In this document: positions 1 to 8,824 of the stretch, in pieces
How the letters are laid out: the number at the start of each line of letters is the position of its first letter
How positions within the stretch are numbered: the stretch's first letter is position 1
DNA from: Candidatus Alistipes faecavium
Lineage (GTDB): Bacteria; Bacteroidota; Bacteroidia; Bacteroidales; Rikenellaceae
Assembly: GCA_019118605.1 (NCBI GenBank)
Contig: DWYP01000007.1
Span: 49,038 to 113,037 of the forward strand
Reading direction: 5' to 3'
Length of the DNA stretch: 64,000 nt
Position numbers and translations under genes: made by a program
The notes under the pieces: generated by a model
Seen by the model: only the letters and a program-made list of their open reading frames with translations
Database searches by the model: none
What the model was told of the DNA's origin: nothing

Positions 1-654
1 ATCGCCGACATGATGCGCGAAATCGACGCCGACGCGGTCGCGATGAACGAGCTCGACAGCTGCACGGTGCGCACGAGAGGGATCTTCCAGCTGCAGCGCG
101 CCGCCGACCTACTGGGCGGCTGGGACTGCAACTACGGCGCCGCAATGCCCTTCTCGGGCGGGGCGTACGGCGAGGGCATCGCCAGCCGCGAGCGCCCCGT
201 GCGCAGCTTCTCGGTAGTCATGGAGCGCGGAGAAGGGGCCGAGCCCCGGGTGCTCGTGGTCTCGGAGTTTGCCCGCTACGTCTACGCCACGACCCATCTC
301 GACCACGTGTCGGCGGCACAGCGCGCCGTGCAGGCCGAGACGATCAACCGCATCATGATGCGCGAATACGGCACCTCGCCGAAGCCCGTCTTCCTGGGCG
401 GAGACCTCAACGACACGCCCGATTCGGAGCCGCTCCGGATCCTGCGGAAGGCATGGAAAATTCTGACCCCCGCCGAGGCGACCTTCTCCTCGCACGACCC
501 GCAGACGTGCATCGACTACATCCTGCAGCTCGACAACGGCGCGGCCTGCGAGGTGCTGGGAGCCCGCGTGCTGAAGCAGTTCCGCACGGGAGACGTCCGC
601 CAGGCGTCGGACCACCTTCCCGTGCTGCTCGACGTCCGCCTGCCCGAGCGGTAG
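1..654 (+). CDS. Endonuclease/exonuclease/phosphatase family protein, 5' truncated
   Basis: The reading frame is open from base 1, so the true start lies before the window; only about 217 C-terminal residues are seen. The metal-dependent phosphoesterase fold is shown by GGDLNDTP (Asp and Asn of the active site) and by the terminal SDHLPV motif carrying the catalytic Asp-His pair. Members cleave phosphodiester or phosphomonoester bonds in nucleic acids, lipids or sugars, and the substrate cannot be told from this fragment. A signal peptide, common in Bacteroidota homologues, would be upstream and cannot be checked. The next gene, coaD, has its own promoter, so the two are probably not co-transcribed. 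Confidence 0.85.
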   Translation: MADMMREIDADAVAMNELDSCTVRTRGIFQLQRAADLLGGWDCNYGAAMPFSGGAYGEGIASRERPVRSFSVVMERGEGAEPRVLVVSEFARYVYATTHLDHVSAAQRAVQAETINRIMMREYGTSPKPVFLGGDLNDTPDSEPLRILRKAWKILTPAEATFSSHDPQTCIDYILQLDNGAACEVLGARVLKQFRTGDVRQASDHLPVLLDVRLPER

Positions 655-766
655 CGGCCGGGCAGCGGCCGCCCCGGACGCAGGGGCCGCGTCCCCTTCC
701 GGGAGCCTCCGTCGGCGTTCGGGACGAATAATCGCCCGAAAGTGCAGGGCTTTCGCGTTTTTTTCC

Positions 767-774
767 TACCTTTG
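767..774 (+). promoter_or_regulatory. Bacteroidales -7 promoter element (TACCTTTG) for coaD
   Basis: TACCTTTG matches the TAnnTTTG consensus of the primary sigma factor of Bacteroidales. No good -33 TTTG box is seen about 20 bp upstream. The box ends only 6 nt before the coaD ATG, so transcription would begin at or next to the start codon. Confidence 0.55.
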
Positions 775-780
775 TCCGAT

Positions 781-1251
781 ATGGAACGAACAGCCATCTT
801 TCCCGGGTCGTTCGACCCCTTCACCCGAGGCCATGCCGCCCTGGTCGACGAGGCCCTGAACCTCTTCGACCGCATCGTGATCGGCATCGGCAACAACTTC
901 GCGAAGAACAGCCTGATGAGCGTCGAGAACCGCAAGCGCCTGATCGACGACATCTACCGCGACGAGCCGCGCGTCGAGGCGTGCATCTACACGGGGCTGA
1001 CCGGGGAGTTCGCCGAGCAGGTCGGCGCCTCGGCCATCATCCGCGGCGTGCGGAACACCACCGACTTCGAGTACGAACGCACGATGGAGGCCACCAACCA
1101 CCGTATCTACCCCGCCATCACCACCGTGATGCTCTTCACCCCGGCGCCCGTCGCCGACATCTCCTCCTCGACCGTCCGCGAGGTCCTCGCCTTCGGGCGC
1201 AACGTCGAGGAGTTCCTGCCCGAAGGAATCGATATCACCAAATACCTATAA
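781..1251 (+). CDS. coaD: Phosphopantetheine adenylyltransferase
   Basis: This enzyme transfers AMP from ATP to 4'-phosphopantetheine to give dephospho-CoA, the fourth step of coenzyme A synthesis. The 156-residue product has the usual length for CoaD. The nucleotidyltransferase signature PGSFDPFTRGH stands at the N-terminus, and ISSSTVRE near the C-terminus is the second nucleotide-binding motif. ATG 781 is chosen over the in-frame ATG at 742 because residues added by the earlier start do not resemble the family and it would lie upstream of the promoter. lpxD follows after 5 nt, which suggests one transcript. Confidence 0.95.
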   Translation: MERTAIFPGSFDPFTRGHAALVDEALNLFDRIVIGIGNNFAKNSLMSVENRKRLIDDIYRDEPRVEACIYTGLTGEFAEQVGASAIIRGVRNTTDFEYERTMEATNHRIYPAITTVMLFTPAPVADISSSTVREVLAFGRNVEEFLPEGIDITKYL

Positions 1252-1256
1252 TACGC

Positions 1257-2294
1257 ATGATGGAATTTTCTGCCGAAATGATCGCCGGATTCCTCGGCGG
1301 AGAGGTCGTCGGCGACAAGGACGCCAAGGTGCACACCGTCTCGTCGATCGAGGAAGGAAAGGCCGGATCGCTGAGCTATCTGACCAACCCCAAATACGAA
1401 CCCTTCCTCTACACCACGCAGTCCTCGATCGTCCTCGTGGACCGTGCGTTCGAACCCGCGCAGCCGGTGGCCGCCACGCTCATACGCGTCGACAACGCCG
1501 CGGCCTGCGTCCTGCGCCTCCTGGAGATGTACAACGCCGCCCGTCCCCGCCGCGAGGGGATCAGTGCGCGCGCCGCGATTGCGGAGAAGGCCTCGCTCGG
1601 CGAGAAGTGCTACGTCGGGGACTTCACGGTCATCGAGGAGGGCGCCGAGGTGGGCCGCGACTGCCAGATCTACCCCCAGGTGTACATCGGCCGCGGCGTC
1701 AGGATCGGCGACGGCACGACGCTCTATCCGGGCGTGAAGATCTACGAGGGGTGCGTCGTCGGCAGCCGCTGCATCCTCCACGCCGGGGCCGTCATCGGCG
1801 CCGACGGCTTCGGATTCATGCCCAACGCCGCCGGAGGCTTCGACAAGATCCCCCAGCTGGGCAACGTCGTCATCGAGGACGACGTGGAGATCGGCGCCAA
1901 CACCTGCATCGACCGCGCGAAGACCGACTCGACCGTCATCCGCCGCGGCGTGAAGCTCGACAACCTGATCCAGATCGGACACAACGTGCAGATCGGCGAG
2001 AACACCGTCTCCTCGGCGCAGACCGGCATCGCCGGGACCTCGCGCGTGGGCCGCAACTGCTTCCTCGCCGGGCAGGTCGGCATCGCCGACCACGTTACGG
2101 TCGGTGACCGCGTGAAGATCGGCTCGAAGAGCGGCGTCGACAAGAACGTCGGAGACGACGAGGTGCGCCTCGGGTACCCCGCCCTCCCGGGCATGCAGTA
2201 CCACCGTTCGTCGGCCGTCTTCAAGAACCTCCCCGAGCTGGCACGCCGCGTCGCCGAACTCGAGAAACAGATCGAAAATCTCAAAAAACAATAA
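1257..2294 (+). CDS. lpxD: UDP-3-O-(3-hydroxyacyl)glucosamine N-acyltransferase
   Basis: LpxD adds the second 3-hydroxyacyl chain, from acyl-ACP, to UDP-3-O-acyl-glucosamine in lipid A synthesis in the cytoplasm. The 345-residue length matches the family (E. coli about 341). An N-terminal uridine-binding domain (about residues 1-100, with SLSYLTNPKYEP) is followed by a long left-handed beta-helix of hexapeptide repeats (about 110-300). The IGHNVQIGEN stretch contains the catalytic His. The C-terminus is a short helix (LARRVAELEKQIENL) typical of LpxD trimers. Two adjacent ATGs (1257 and 1260) are possible starts. It lies between coaD and a TlpA-like gene with very short gaps. Confidence 0.95.
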   Translation: MMEFSAEMIAGFLGGEVVGDKDAKVHTVSSIEEGKAGSLSYLTNPKYEPFLYTTQSSIVLVDRAFEPAQPVAATLIRVDNAAACVLRLLEMYNAARPRREGISARAAIAEKASLGEKCYVGDFTVIEEGAEVGRDCQIYPQVYIGRGVRIGDGTTLYPGVKIYEGCVVGSRCILHAGAVIGADGFGFMPNAAGGFDKIPQLGNVVIEDDVEIGANTCIDRAKTDSTVIRRGVKLDNLIQIGHNVQIGENTVSSAQTGIAGTSRVGRNCFLAGQVGIADHVTVGDRVKIGSKSGVDKNVGDDEVRLGYPALPGMQYHRSSAVFKNLPELARRVAELEKQIENLKKQ

Positions 2295-2301
2295 ACCTGT
2301 C

Positions 2302-3354
2302 ATGAAAAAAATCCTCCTTTTCGCAGCCTGCACCGCGCTGCTGTCGGCCTGCGGCAGCAAAAACAAATACGTCATCGAGGGCAACCTCGCCGGGCTCTCC
2401 GGCACGGTCTACCTCTTCGACGAGGAGCAGAATGTCGTAGACTCCGCCGCCGTCGACAACGGAGCCTTCCACTTCAAGGGCACGGCCGAAAGCCCCGCCA
2501 TGTATATGCTCAGCGACGCCAAGGATCTGCCGGGAACCTTCTATGCCCGCTTCATCCTCGAACCCGGCACGATCGCCATCAGCGACGGCGCCGAGAATCC
2601 GATGCTCAAAACGGCCACCGGCACCCCGGCCAACGACGCCTGCGCAGCGTACACCGAAGCAAGCTACAAACTCATCACGGAGTACCGTGACGAGTCGACC
2701 TCCGAAGAGCGCCGCACGGCCATCGAGGAGGAGTACGAAAACCTGGCCCGCCAGGCCATCGAACAGAACCGCAACAACCTCTTCGGGGCCACGATGCTCG
2801 CCAGCCAGAGTTACGAGCTCTCGGGACAGGAGACGCTCGACGAGATCGCCAAGTTCCCGCCCGAGATGCAGCAGAACAAGGTTCTCGCAGACCTCAGGAA
2901 GCAGGCCGAGGCCAAACTCCGCACCGATGTGGGCCAGCCCTTCACCGACGTGACGGCACCGGATGCCGAGGGGAACGATATCTCCCTGAAATCGGTCGTC
3001 GGGAACCCCGCGAACAAGTACGTGCTCCTGGACTTCTGGGCCTCGTGGTGCGGCCCCTGCATGGGAGAGGTGCCCCACCTGGTGAAGACCTACAAGGAGT
3101 TCCACAAGAAGGGTTTCGAGATCTTCGGCGTCTCGTTCGACGACGACCGCGGGAAGTGGCTCGGCGCCATTGAGGAGAACAAGATGGAGTGGATCCACGT
3201 CAGCGACCTCAAGAGCTGGGACAACCAGGCCCGCGAGGATTACGCCGTGCAGGGCATTCCGGCCAACTTCCTGATCGACAGCGACGGAAAGATCATCGCC
3301 CGTGATCTCCGCGGCGAGGAACTCTACGCGAAGATCGCCGAACTGCTCAAGTAA
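2302..3354 (+). CDS. TlpA/ResA-like thioredoxin-fold lipoprotein with DUF4369-type N-domain
   Basis: This 350-residue protein has a lipoprotein signal with lipobox LSAC (Cys17), so it should be anchored in the envelope. The N-terminal half, starting YVIEGNLAGLSGTVYL, is the beta-rich DUF4369-like domain common in Bacteroidota. The C-terminal half is an AhpC/TSA-thioredoxin fold with the redox pair C250-G-P-C253 in WASWCGPC and the cis-Pro loop GIPANF. Relatives reduce disulphides or peroxides in the periplasm. It begins 7 nt after lpxD, so is probably in the same operon; no specific partner can be named. Confidence 0.88.
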   Translation: MKKILLFAACTALLSACGSKNKYVIEGNLAGLSGTVYLFDEEQNVVDSAAVDNGAFHFKGTAESPAMYMLSDAKDLPGTFYARFILEPGTIAISDGAENPMLKTATGTPANDACAAYTEASYKLITEYRDESTSEERRTAIEEEYENLARQAIEQNRNNLFGATMLASQSYELSGQETLDEIAKFPPEMQQNKVLADLRKQAEAKLRTDVGQPFTDVTAPDAEGNDISLKSVVGNPANKYVLLDFWASWCGPCMGEVPHLVKTYKEFHKKGFEIFGVSFDDDRGKWLGAIEENKMEWIHVSDLKSWDNQAREDYAVQGIPANFLIDSDGKIIARDLRGEELYAKIAELLK

Positions 3355-3502
3355 CCAACGACGACGCCCGGCAGCGTTCGGGCGGCATCCGGCAGCCGCG
3401 GCCATCCGCGACAGAGGCCCCTCCTTCCCGCAGCCGCCGGAGGGAGGGGTCTGTGCTCCGGACTGCCGGGCCGCCGGGCCGCAGAAAAATCCGCATATCG
3501 AG

Positions 3503-4120
3503 ATGTCACCGCAACAGACATACCGCATCATGGGCATCGACCCCGGCACCAACTACATGGGGTACGGCGTGCTGGAGGTCGAGGGGCGCACGGTGCGCTC
3601 GGTGGTGCTGGGCGACATCGACCTGCACCGCCTGGCAGACCCCTACGCCAAGCTGCGCTACATCTTCGAACGCGTCGGGGCGCTGATCGACGAGTACCGT
3701 CCGCGCGAGGTGGCCCTCGAATCACCCTTCTTCGGCGAGAACGTGCAGTCGATGCTCAAGCTGGGGCGCGCCCAGGGCGTGGCGATGGCCGCGGCGCTGA
3801 GCCGCGGGCTCGACGTCTTCGAGTATGCCCCGATGCGCATCAAGCAGGCGATCACCGGGCGCGGCTCGGCGGCCAAGGAGCAGGTTGCGGCCATCGTCTG
3901 CCGCACGCTCGCGGTCGAACGCCCGTTGCGGAGGCTCGACGCAACGGACGGCATGGCCGTGGCGCTGTGCCACTACTACGCCACGAGCAACCCGCTCAAC
4001 GCCGCACTGGGCGACGAGCGCAAGAAGGGCCTCGGCGGAGGGAAGAAATCCGCATCCAAGGAGGGATCGCAAAGCTGGGAGCAGTTTCTGAAGAAGCATC
4101 CCGACCGGGAGATCCGGTGA
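3503..4120 (+). CDS. ruvC: Crossover junction endodeoxyribonuclease RuvC
   Basis: RuvC resolves Holliday junctions by paired nicks during recombination, working with RuvAB. The 205-residue protein has the RNase H-like fold with all four acidic residues visible: Asp in MGIDPGT, Glu in VALESPFFG, and two Asp in RLDATDGMAVA. The C-terminus carries a Lys/Gly/Ser-rich extension (KKGLGGGKKSASKEG) longer than in E. coli. ATG 3503 is used because the family begins directly with the IDPGT strand. A 148-bp gap with a GC-rich imperfect hairpin separates it from the TlpA-like gene. A long pure-purine tract follows its stop codon. Confidence 0.95.
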   Translation: MSPQQTYRIMGIDPGTNYMGYGVLEVEGRTVRSVVLGDIDLHRLADPYAKLRYIFERVGALIDEYRPREVALESPFFGENVQSMLKLGRAQGVAMAAALSRGLDVFEYAPMRIKQAITGRGSAAKEQVAAIVCRTLAVERPLRRLDATDGMAVALCHYYATSNPLNAALGDERKKGLGGGKKSASKEGSQSWEQFLKKHPDREIR

Positions 4121-4149
4121 GCGGCCACAGTCCGGAGGGGGCGAGGGGC

Positions 4150-4215
4150 GAGGGAGAGAAGAAAGAGGAGGAGAGGAGAGGAGAGGAGAGGAGAAGAGGA
4201 AAAGAGGGAAGAAGA
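4150..4215 (+). repeat. 66-nt uninterrupted purine tract (GGAGA-type low complexity)
   Basis: Only A and G occur on the + strand for 66 bases, with a GAGGAGAG-type repeat in the middle. It lies in the gene-free stretch between ruvC and tRNA-Arg. No reading frame covers it convincingly. Homopurine tracts can form triplex DNA or slip during replication; any role here is unknown. Confidence 0.8.
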
Positions 4216-4319
4216 TGGGAGAGAAGGTGAGGCGCGCATGCAACCCGCTGTCAATCCGCATGAAAGGCTCCTTCGCACGACCGGAAGGCTCATTTTGATA
4301 AAAAATTTTAAAAGATTTA

Positions 4320-4351
4320 TTTGCGGGATTCGGAATTTTGTCCTACCTTTG
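4320..4351 (+). promoter_or_regulatory. Promoter of tRNA-Arg
   Basis: TTTG at 4320-4323, a 20-bp spacer and TACCTTTG at 4344-4351 form a full-consensus Bacteroidales promoter that ends 12 nt before the mature tRNA. Confidence 0.85.
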
Positions 4352-4363
4352 CAAACGCAATTC

Positions 4364-4437
4364 GGCGCCGTAGCTTAATTGAATAGAGCATCTGACTACG
4401 GATCAGAAGGTTACAGGTTTGAGTCCTGTCGGCGTCA
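4364..4437 (+). tRNA. tRNA-Arg (anticodon ACG)
   Basis: A complete 74-nt cloverleaf can be drawn by hand. The acceptor stem GGCGCCG pairs with CGGCGTC (one G-U). The D arm is GCTT/GAGC. The anticodon stem TCTGA/TCAGA encloses the loop CTACGGA, giving anticodon ACG (CGN arginine codons after A34 modification). The T arm ACAGG/CCTGT encloses TTTGAGT. CCA is not encoded. It has its own promoter and is followed directly by a terminator hairpin. Confidence 0.95.
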
Positions 4438-4440
4438 CAA

Positions 4441-4472
4441 GGAAGGAGAGCACGAAAGTGGCTCTCCTTCTT
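4441..4472 (+). terminator. Intrinsic terminator after tRNA-Arg
   Basis: GAAGGAGAGC pairs with GCTCTCCTTC (10 bp, extended by further A-T and G-T pairs) and is followed by a weak T-rich end (TTGCGTTT). It lies 3 nt after the tRNA. Confidence 0.65.
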
Positions 4473-4559
4473 GCGTTTAGGGAGCCGCACAGGCCACCCG
4501 GGAGTCCGGACTCCTGAAACGCGCCAGCGCGAATGGTCGCCATGACCCGGCCGGATTCG

Positions 4560-4590
4560 TTGGCCGTTTACAAAACATTTCCTACATTTG
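4560..4590 (+). promoter_or_regulatory. Promoter upstream of the leucine-rich lipoprotein gene
   Basis: TTGG at 4560-4563, a 19-bp spacer and TACATTTG at 4583-4590 match the Bacteroidales promoter. The next start codon is at 4744, giving a leader of about 150 nt with no clear structure. Confidence 0.65.
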
Positions 4591-4743
4591 TATGCGCAGG
4601 GGCTGCGACGGACCCTTCCGGAAAATTAAGGCTTCCCTAAAAGGACCTGCAGGCGGAAAACCGCCACAGCATACGGCCGCACCCCGGAACCCGCCGCTCC
4701 CTGCAAAACGAAAAATACAGTTATCCCATCCGTACAACCCGAC

Positions 4744-6810
4744 ATGAAAAGACTTCTATCCCGCCTGCTGCTGTTTTTGAGTCCCGTGTGGCTCCTCGCA
4801 TCCTGCAATCTGCTGAACGGCGACTCGGAAGACACCGACCCCTCCTTCGGGGATTTCTCCTTCCAGTTCGAATTCGATCGGTACCAGGCTGTCGTCCTGC
4901 CCGGAAAGGAGGTGCGCATCGGATATACGCTCCAGGTCTACGGAGCGCAGAACGCCAGCGACGCGAACATCCGCTGCAGCATCGAATCGTACGACCAATC
5001 GCTCTACCAGGCGGAGCTGCAAACCGAAAGCAGCACGTCGGGAACGCTCGTCATCAAGGGGATCGGCGCCGAGGCCGGGTGGGCCGAGAGCGAAATCGTG
5101 CTGAAGGCCTCGAGCAGCCTGGGATACGAGACCTATGTGTCCGTGCTGCTTGCGCATTTCAACTACGAGATCGCCAACTTCCCCGACGGAGATGCCTACA
5201 TTCTCCCCGCGGCGGGCGGCACCACGGAGATCGTCCTCCAGTGCAATGCCGAGCATCTGGCCTCCCTCCGCACTTCCGACAGCTGGATCCGCTACAGTCC
5301 GTCGGAGAGCTACGTGGAGACGATCGACGCCCTGGCTTCGGTATACGTCCACCACTATGTGCTCCGCGTCGAGGCCCACACCCAGGGTTCCGACCCGCGC
5401 GAGGGAAGTGTCGAGTTCTCGCTGGGAGACATACCGTTTTTCAGCGCCCCGGTTCGTCAGGAGGTGGACTTCGCGGCCGACGGCCGGGAGATGATCCTGC
5501 GCGTCCGCGCCTCGGCGGCCAACGCCCGGACGGTCTACCTGCCGCTCGATGACATCGTGGCCTGCACGGTGGACTGGGGCGACGGCTCCCGCGAGCAGTT
5601 CGAACACCGCTACACCTACGACAATCCGATTTCCCACGTCTACGCCGAAGCGGGCGAGTACAAGGTAACGATCCGCGGGCAGGTGAATGCCGTCACCTCG
5701 TTCGGAATGCCCTCGGGGGCCCTGGACAACTGCATCCTCGCCGTCGAGCAGTGGGGAAACCTCGGGGCCGAAGAGATCGTGCTGCGCGACATCACCACCC
5801 TGGAGCGCATCGCCCCCGACACCGAAGGGGCCTTTGCGAAGATCCGGAACTTCGACCGCACGTTCCTCGGCTGCACAGGGCTCACCGAACTGCCCGAAGG
5901 TCTTTTCGCCCGCGCGGAGTCCGCGGCCATCTTCGAGGCGACCTTCTACGAGTGCACCGGGCTCACCAAACTGCCCGAAGGGCTCTTCGAGGGGGCCGAT
6001 CCCATCACGTTCGACACCACGTTCGGAAGGTGCACATCCCTGACGGAGCTGCCCGGAGGGCTTTTCCGCGGATGCTCGCACGCCAGCACGTTCCACCGCA
6101 CCTTCGAGGAGTGCACGGGGCTTACGAGCCTCCCCGGCCGGCTCTTCATACCGTGCCCCATGGCAACGACCTTCCAGGCCACGTTCTACAACTGCACGGG
6201 GCTCGCCGCGCTGCCCGAAGGGCTTTTCGCCGGCAATCCCGAGGCGGTCAGCTTCGGCGGAGAGACCGATTACCACAACGGTGCGGGCCGCGAGGACAGG
6301 GGGCTCTTCACAAACTGTACGGCACTGACGGAGATCCCCGAAGGGTTGTTTGCCTTCAATTCCAAGGTGACGGATCTCTCGATGGCCTTCCTCGGGTGTT
6401 CGGGAATCCGGGAGATTCCCGCCGGGCTGTTCGCCGCGCTGCCCGAACTGGAGAATCTCGAATACGTTTTCGAAGGATGCAAGCAGATTGAGGAGATCCC
6501 CTCGGGGCTGTTCGACAACAACCCCCTGCTGCAGGAGATGTACTCCGCATTCCGCGGATGCTCCTCCCTGCGGAGGCTTCCAACCGACCTGTTCGACAAC
6601 AACCGGCTGATCCGCTCCTTCGGATACACGTTCCTCGGGTGCGAGGCCCTCGAAGGAGAATCGCCCTACACCGAAATCGGAGGCCGCAAATACCACCTCT
6701 ACGAGCGGAGCGAAAACAGCGTAGAGTTCACCCCTCCCGACGGGTACGGATGCTTCGGGGGCTGCACGAAACTGAGCGACTACGAAGAGATCCCCGAGGC
6801 ATGGCGTTGA
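4744..6810 (+). CDS. Surface lipoprotein with PKD-like domain and cysteine-containing leucine-rich repeats
   Basis: The 688-residue product has a lipoprotein signal ending LLASC, placing it on the envelope, probably the cell surface. Residues about 30-240 are beta-rich and BACON-like. About 250-315 resembles a PKD-type Ig fold (TVDWGDGSREQF then SHVYAEAGEYKVTI). From about residue 365 there are roughly ten degenerate repeats of 24-27 residues with the pattern F-x-x-T-F-x-x-C-T-G-L-T-x-L-P-x-G-L-F, a BspA-like leucine-rich family. Such proteins usually bind host or bacterial ligands. It stands alone behind its own promoter. The ligand is unknown. Confidence 0.8.
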   Translation: MKRLLSRLLLFLSPVWLLASCNLLNGDSEDTDPSFGDFSFQFEFDRYQAVVLPGKEVRIGYTLQVYGAQNASDANIRCSIESYDQSLYQAELQTESSTSGTLVIKGIGAEAGWAESEIVLKASSSLGYETYVSVLLAHFNYEIANFPDGDAYILPAAGGTTEIVLQCNAEHLASLRTSDSWIRYSPSESYVETIDALASVYVHHYVLRVEAHTQGSDPREGSVEFSLGDIPFFSAPVRQEVDFAADGREMILRVRASAANARTVYLPLDDIVACTVDWGDGSREQFEHRYTYDNPISHVYAEAGEYKVTIRGQVNAVTSFGMPSGALDNCILAVEQWGNLGAEEIVLRDITTLERIAPDTEGAFAKIRNFDRTFLGCTGLTELPEGLFARAESAAIFEATFYECTGLTKLPEGLFEGADPITFDTTFGRCTSLTELPGGLFRGCSHASTFHRTFEECTGLTSLPGRLFIPCPMATTFQATFYNCTGLAALPEGLFAGNPEAVSFGGETDYHNGAGREDRGLFTNCTALTEIPEGLFAFNSKVTDLSMAFLGCSGIREIPAGLFAALPELENLEYVFEGCKQIEEIPSGLFDNNPLLQEMYSAFRGCSSLRRLPTDLFDNNRLIRSFGYTFLGCEALEGESPYTEIGGRKYHLYERSENSVEFTPPDGYGCFGGCTKLSDYEEIPEAWR

Positions 6811-6936
6811 GGGGCCGAAGAGCCGAAACTCCGGAAACCGGAGTGAGAGTCAGAAATACTAAAAGCAGATCCCGCAACGGATCCGCCCCGCGGGCGGCTC
6901 GTCCGCAGAGGGGATCCGCCACAAAATAACGGCTTT

Positions 6937-8598
6937 ATGCGCGCAACCATCCTCCTCGCCCTGAGCCTCCTGTTTGTCGGATGCACGGGCCGCGCCCCGG
7001 TCAGGGAACTCCTCCGACAGGCCGAAGCAACCGTCGCCGAGGCTCCCGACAGCGCCCTGCACCTGTTGCAGGGCATCGCCCCGACGGCACTCGGAAACCG
7101 TGCCGGGAGGGCCCGCTATGCCCTGCTGTATGCCGAGGCGGCCGACCGCGCCGGAGTCGATGCCGATTGCGGGCCGATGCTCCGCGAAGCACGCGACTTC
7201 TACCGCAGCCGTCCCCACGAACTGCGACGTCACTGCAGAGCCCTGTACTACCTGGGGCGTGCGCGGCTGCGCAAGGGGGACAAGCCCGGAGCGCTGCGGC
7301 TCTTCCTCGAAATCGAGGAGCGGCTCCGCAGCATCGACGAACCCTACTACCTCGGGCTGCTCTACCTGCGTATCGGGGAGGTGTATCACGACGAGCTGAA
7401 CTTCGTGCAGGCCTACCGGTACTACCGCGACGCCCGCGACCTGTTCATCCGCTCGGATGAGTCCCGGCTGACGGCCGAGGCGCTGCTCGGAATGACCGCT
7501 TCGTCCCTGCGGATGCGCGACGTGGAACGCACCCGGCGCAACTGTACCCTGGCGCTCGACCTGGCCGACGAACTGCACGACGAGGCGCTGGCCAAGCGGT
7601 GCCTGGCCCAGTTTGCCGCGCTGTATGCCGCCACCGACCCGATACGGATTCCCGAGGAGCTGCTGCAGCGCATCGAGCGGTCGGTGCGCAGCGACACAAC
7701 GGCCGCGGGATGCTGCACCCGGGCGCAGACCCAACTGCTTCGGGGCCGGTCGGACAGTGCCCGCCGCAACCTGAACGAAGCCTTCGCAAGGAATTCCGAC
7801 ATCGGGAGCATGCCCATGCTCTTGTACACCTCCTACCGGATCGAAGAGCGCGCCGGGCGTTACCGCGAGGCGTTGCAGGAACTGCACCGCTTCACCTTCC
7901 TCGGCGACTCCCTGACCCGCACGGCCCTCCAGGCCTCGGCCGGGATGATCGAGAAGGAGTATTTCCGCGAACGGGCCGCCTTCGCCGATTACAGAATCCG
8001 GAACCGCAGGATCCGCGAGATCGCCGTCTCGGGAATCGCACTCCTGCTGCTCGGTATTACGGGATTCTTCATCCGGCAGCGGATCCGTCTCGACAAGGAA
8101 CGCAACGAACGCAGCCTGCTGCTCATCCGCGAGGCGCAGTCCGAATACCTGAAGCTCTCGGGAAGCCTCCGGCAGCGGCAGGATACCGAGGCCCAGCTGA
8201 AGGGTGTGATCGCCTCGCGCTTCAGCATCGTGGATCAGCTCGGGAAGACCCTCTACGAACGCGAAAACACCGCCTCGGGGCAGGCGGCGATGGTGCGGCA
8301 GGTGAAACAGCTCATCGAGGGATTCGCCGAAAACGGCGAGATGCTCCGTGAACTGGAACAGATCGTCGACCTTGCGCACGACGACGCCATGCGCCGGCTC
8401 CGCGAAGAGTTCCCGAAGATGAAGGAGTCCGACGTGCGGCTGCTGTGCTACATCTTCGGGGGATTCTCCCCGCAGGTCATCAGCCTCTTCATGAACGACT
8501 CGGTCGCCAACGTCTATGCCCGCAAGTCGAGGATCAAGGCGCGGATCAAGGCTTCCGAAACCCCCTCCCGGGAGCTGTTCGTCGACCTGCTCGGGTAG
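6937..8598 (+). CDS. TPR-containing transmembrane protein with C-terminal helix-turn-helix-like domain
   Basis: The 553-residue protein begins with a lipoprotein-like signal (LLFVGC). TPR-type helical repeats fill about residues 20-350 (for example RCLAQFAALY and EERAGRYREALQELHR). One membrane segment lies near 362-380 (IALLLLGITGFFI), then a coiled coil, then a conserved C-terminal block (SDVRLLCYIFGGFSPQVI followed by VYARKSRIKARI) that resembles LuxR-like DNA-binding ends of Bacteroidota TPR regulators. The layout suggests sensing in the periplasm and a cytoplasmic output, but DNA binding is an inference. It lies 126 bp after the leucine-rich lipoprotein gene. Confidence 0.72.
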   Translation: MRATILLALSLLFVGCTGRAPVRELLRQAEATVAEAPDSALHLLQGIAPTALGNRAGRARYALLYAEAADRAGVDADCGPMLREARDFYRSRPHELRRHCRALYYLGRARLRKGDKPGALRLFLEIEERLRSIDEPYYLGLLYLRIGEVYHDELNFVQAYRYYRDARDLFIRSDESRLTAEALLGMTASSLRMRDVERTRRNCTLALDLADELHDEALAKRCLAQFAALYAATDPIRIPEELLQRIERSVRSDTTAAGCCTRAQTQLLRGRSDSARRNLNEAFARNSDIGSMPMLLYTSYRIEERAGRYREALQELHRFTFLGDSLTRTALQASAGMIEKEYFRERAAFADYRIRNRRIREIAVSGIALLLLGITGFFIRQRIRLDKERNERSLLLIREAQSEYLKLSGSLRQRQDTEAQLKGVIASRFSIVDQLGKTLYERENTASGQAAMVRQVKQLIEGFAENGEMLRELEQIVDLAHDDAMRRLREEFPKMKESDVRLLCYIFGGFSPQVISLFMNDSVANVYARKSRIKARIKASETPSRELFVDLLG

Positions 8599-8723
8599 TT
8601 GTCAGAGCGGTGTTAGAATCCCCGCAGGAGACAGGCACACAAAACGCTGATTATCAGCTTCCGAAAAATACATCTGTTAGATTCCGGCGTCCGTATCGCA
8701 ACCCGTAAACGATGCGGACGCAC

Positions 8724-8731
8724 TATTTTTG
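8724..8731 (+). promoter_or_regulatory. -7 element (TATTTTTG) for the small lipoprotein gene
   Basis: TATTTTTG matches TAnnTTTG. It lies about 94 bp before the ATG at 8825 in an otherwise featureless gap. No clear -33 box is seen. Confidence 0.5.
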
Positions 8732-8824
8732 CACCTGGAAACAAGCTCCCGTCTGCCGTTTCGGAACAGGTACGGAGCGGAGCGCAACACCGAATTTATT
8801 TTCAGGATTTACTCTTATAAAAGA

